Under the pieces are notes generated by a model. That model made no database searches and was not told the origin of the DNA. It saw only the letters and a program-made list of their open reading frames with translations. A stretch of 14,104 nucleotides of DNA from an uncultured cyanobacterium. GTDB taxonomy: Bacteria > Cyanobacteriota > Cyanobacteriia > Cyanobacteriales > Geitlerinemataceae. Below are positions 13,347-14,104 of the stretch, in pieces. The translations under genes and the position numbers were made by a program. Numbering within the stretch: the stretch's first letter is position 1; every line of letters begins with the position of its first letter. The stretch spans positions 1-14,104 of the forward strand of contig CAKZKB010000648.1 of NCBI GenBank assembly GCA_937121005.1, written 5' to 3'.

Positions 13347-13652
13347 CTATCGCAGGGCTGAATCCTTACAGACATTGACTTCGCGATTTCTAATTGCTAT
13401 AATTTCCTGGGTACTGTCCTCGATCTGTACAATTTTATACGATCGCTTGGGAATACGATCGCGATCGACGCGCAGTACAGGCATGGTATTTTCGGGATAA
13501 TCCCAGGGACGAGAAAAGCCAACCGTAATATTCCATCGGTTTGAGGTGTCATCAAACTCAACCTCCTCTAATCCTAAATTGGTCACTTTTTCGGGTTCAA
13601 AAATATCTCTAGCATACTCCAATGCTAGACAGACTGCCGATTTAACATCCAT
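13347..13652 (-). CDS. Hypothetical protein (101 aa)
   Basis: From ATG 13652 the protein begins MDVKSAVCLALEYARDIFEP, then GLEEVEFDDTSNRWNITVGFSRPWDYP, and ends with a strand-rich RSYKIVQIEDSTQEIIAIRNREV. The helix followed by LEEVEFDD..WxITVGF recalls small uncharacterised cyanobacterial proteins with an alpha-plus-beta fold; I do not recognise a named family. The frame is open for 31 more codons (to 13745), but that part is encoded by the palindromic repeat at 13703-13733 and looks like an artefact, so Met 13652 is preferred. The ribosome binding site is weak (AGAGAA, about 9 nt before the start). Confidence 0.62.
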   Translation of the reverse strand: MDVKSAVCLALEYARDIFEPEKVTNLGLEEVEFDDTSNRWNITVGFSRPWDYPENTMPVLRVDRDRIPKRSYKIVQIEDSTQEIIAIRNREVNVCKDSALR

Positions 13653-13702
13653 ATTTTGTTCTCTAAATGTAGCAACTCCATTATAACCATGTTTCAACAA
13701 AA

Positions 13703-13733
13703 GCGATTCGCGAATCGCCCCTACAAAAGATGG
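13703..13733 (-). repeat. GTAGGGGC-type repeat with perfect 16-bp palindrome
   Basis: GCGATTCGCGAATCGC (13703-13718) is a perfect palindrome. On the minus strand it is preceded by TTTTGTAGGG, so the unit resembles one and a half arms of a longer GTAGGGGCGATTCG... hairpin. A related GTAGGGACGGGTGGCA lies next to it on the minus strand (RC of 13739-13754). Confidence 0.6.
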
Positions 13734-13829
13734 GGCAAATGCCACCCGTCCCTACATCAATGTTATCGGGTTTCTTGTTTGCGATCGTCAGTTTTGGAAA
13801 TGTTTTTGCTTTGAGGACGATCGCGTCAA

Positions 13830-14104
13830 TCACTTCGCTATTCTTTTCCCTCCATGTTGTCGCAACAGCAGGGAATTTGTCACCACGCTTACCGAACTCA
13901 TGGCCATGAGTGCGGCGGCGCTTCCCGGTGCTAAAATGATGTTGAAGTGAGGGAGTAAAACGCCGGCCGCGATGGGAATACCTGCTACATTATACGCGAA
14001 GGCCCAGAAAAGATTTTGGCGAATTTTGTTAAAGGTCGATCGACCGCGAGCGATCGCTTCTGCTACGTCGAATAGGCGATCGCGCACTAACACCACCTGG
14101 GCCG
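13830..14104 (-). CDS. Copper-transporting P1B-type ATPase, partial (C-terminus only)
   Basis: Ninety-one C-terminal residues are visible; the gene enters from the right edge, so all catalytic and metal-binding N-terminal domains lie outside. The start of the visible part, VVLVRDRLFDVAEAIARGRSTFNKIRQN, is the end of the P-domain hinge. The next membrane helix carries NLFWAFAYNVAGIP, matching N(x6)YN(x4)P, and the last has MAMSS, matching M(x2)SS. Both are the Cu+-specific P1B-1 signatures of transmembrane helices 7 and 8. Cyanobacterial homologues are PacS (thylakoid) and CtaA (plasma membrane); these residues do not decide between them. The protein ends with a short basic tail, GGKRIAK. Confidence 0.92.
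   Translation of the reverse strand, partial: AQVVLVRDRLFDVAEAIARGRSTFNKIRQNLFWAFAYNVAGIPIAAGVLLPHFNIILAPGSAAALMAMSSVSVVTNSLLLRQHGGKRIAK

Overview
The window is a piece of a cyanobacterial chromosome. The palindrome GCGATCGC (HIP1) and its core CGATCG occur throughout, inside and between genes on both strands. Several proteins are of typically cyanobacterial kinds: a CRR6-type NDH-1 assembly factor, a DUF3122 secreted protein, a HesB/IscA Fe-S carrier, an ABC1 kinase and a P1B copper ATPase. Abundant heptamer and GTAGGGGC-type repeats suggest a filamentous, repeat-rich lineage, but I cannot name genus or species. There is no rRNA, tRNA, CRISPR array or intact transposase.

Layout, left to right. 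1-1368 (-): 5' part of a PEP-synthase-like gene that leaves the window. 1519-2022 (-): exported DUF3122 protein. 2093-3214 (+): membrane-anchored TPR-like repeat protein, whose stop codon abuts that of a convergent BrnT-type toxin-antitoxin pair (3215-3701, -). 3796-5547 (-): SWIM zinc-finger protein, divergent from a UbiB/ABC1-family kinase (5741-7417, +). 7577-7759 (-): a 60-residue protein with an excellent ribosome binding site. 7760-8114 is non-coding; it holds a terminator and a stretch resembling an omega-RNA or right-end remnant of the IS200/IS605 superfamily. 8115-8534 (-): TPR protein. 8536-8663: two complementary heptamer arrays. 8666-9022 (-): A-type Fe-S carrier. 9094-9816 pyrF and 9836-10735 argB (both -) form a tight pair, divergent from a ketopantoate-reductase-like gene (10886-11830, +). 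11857-12448 (-): two small membrane proteins, one of them LapA-like. 12611-13108 (-): crr6, bracketed by two nearly identical 90-bp elements in direct orientation. 13347-13652 (-): an unrecognised small protein. 13830-14104 (-): the C-terminus of a Cu+-type P1B ATPase.

Most genes are ordinary housekeeping or conserved cyanobacterial genes and do not form one pathway. Possible functional links are the argB-pyrF pair (arginine and pyrimidine synthesis share carbamoyl phosphate), the lapA-like/membrane-protein pair, and the toxin-antitoxin pair. I found no convincing new multi-gene system. The most interesting signals are non-coding: the omega-RNA-like remnant at 7835-7950, the duplicated 90-bp element around crr6, and the facing heptamer arrays at 8536-8663.
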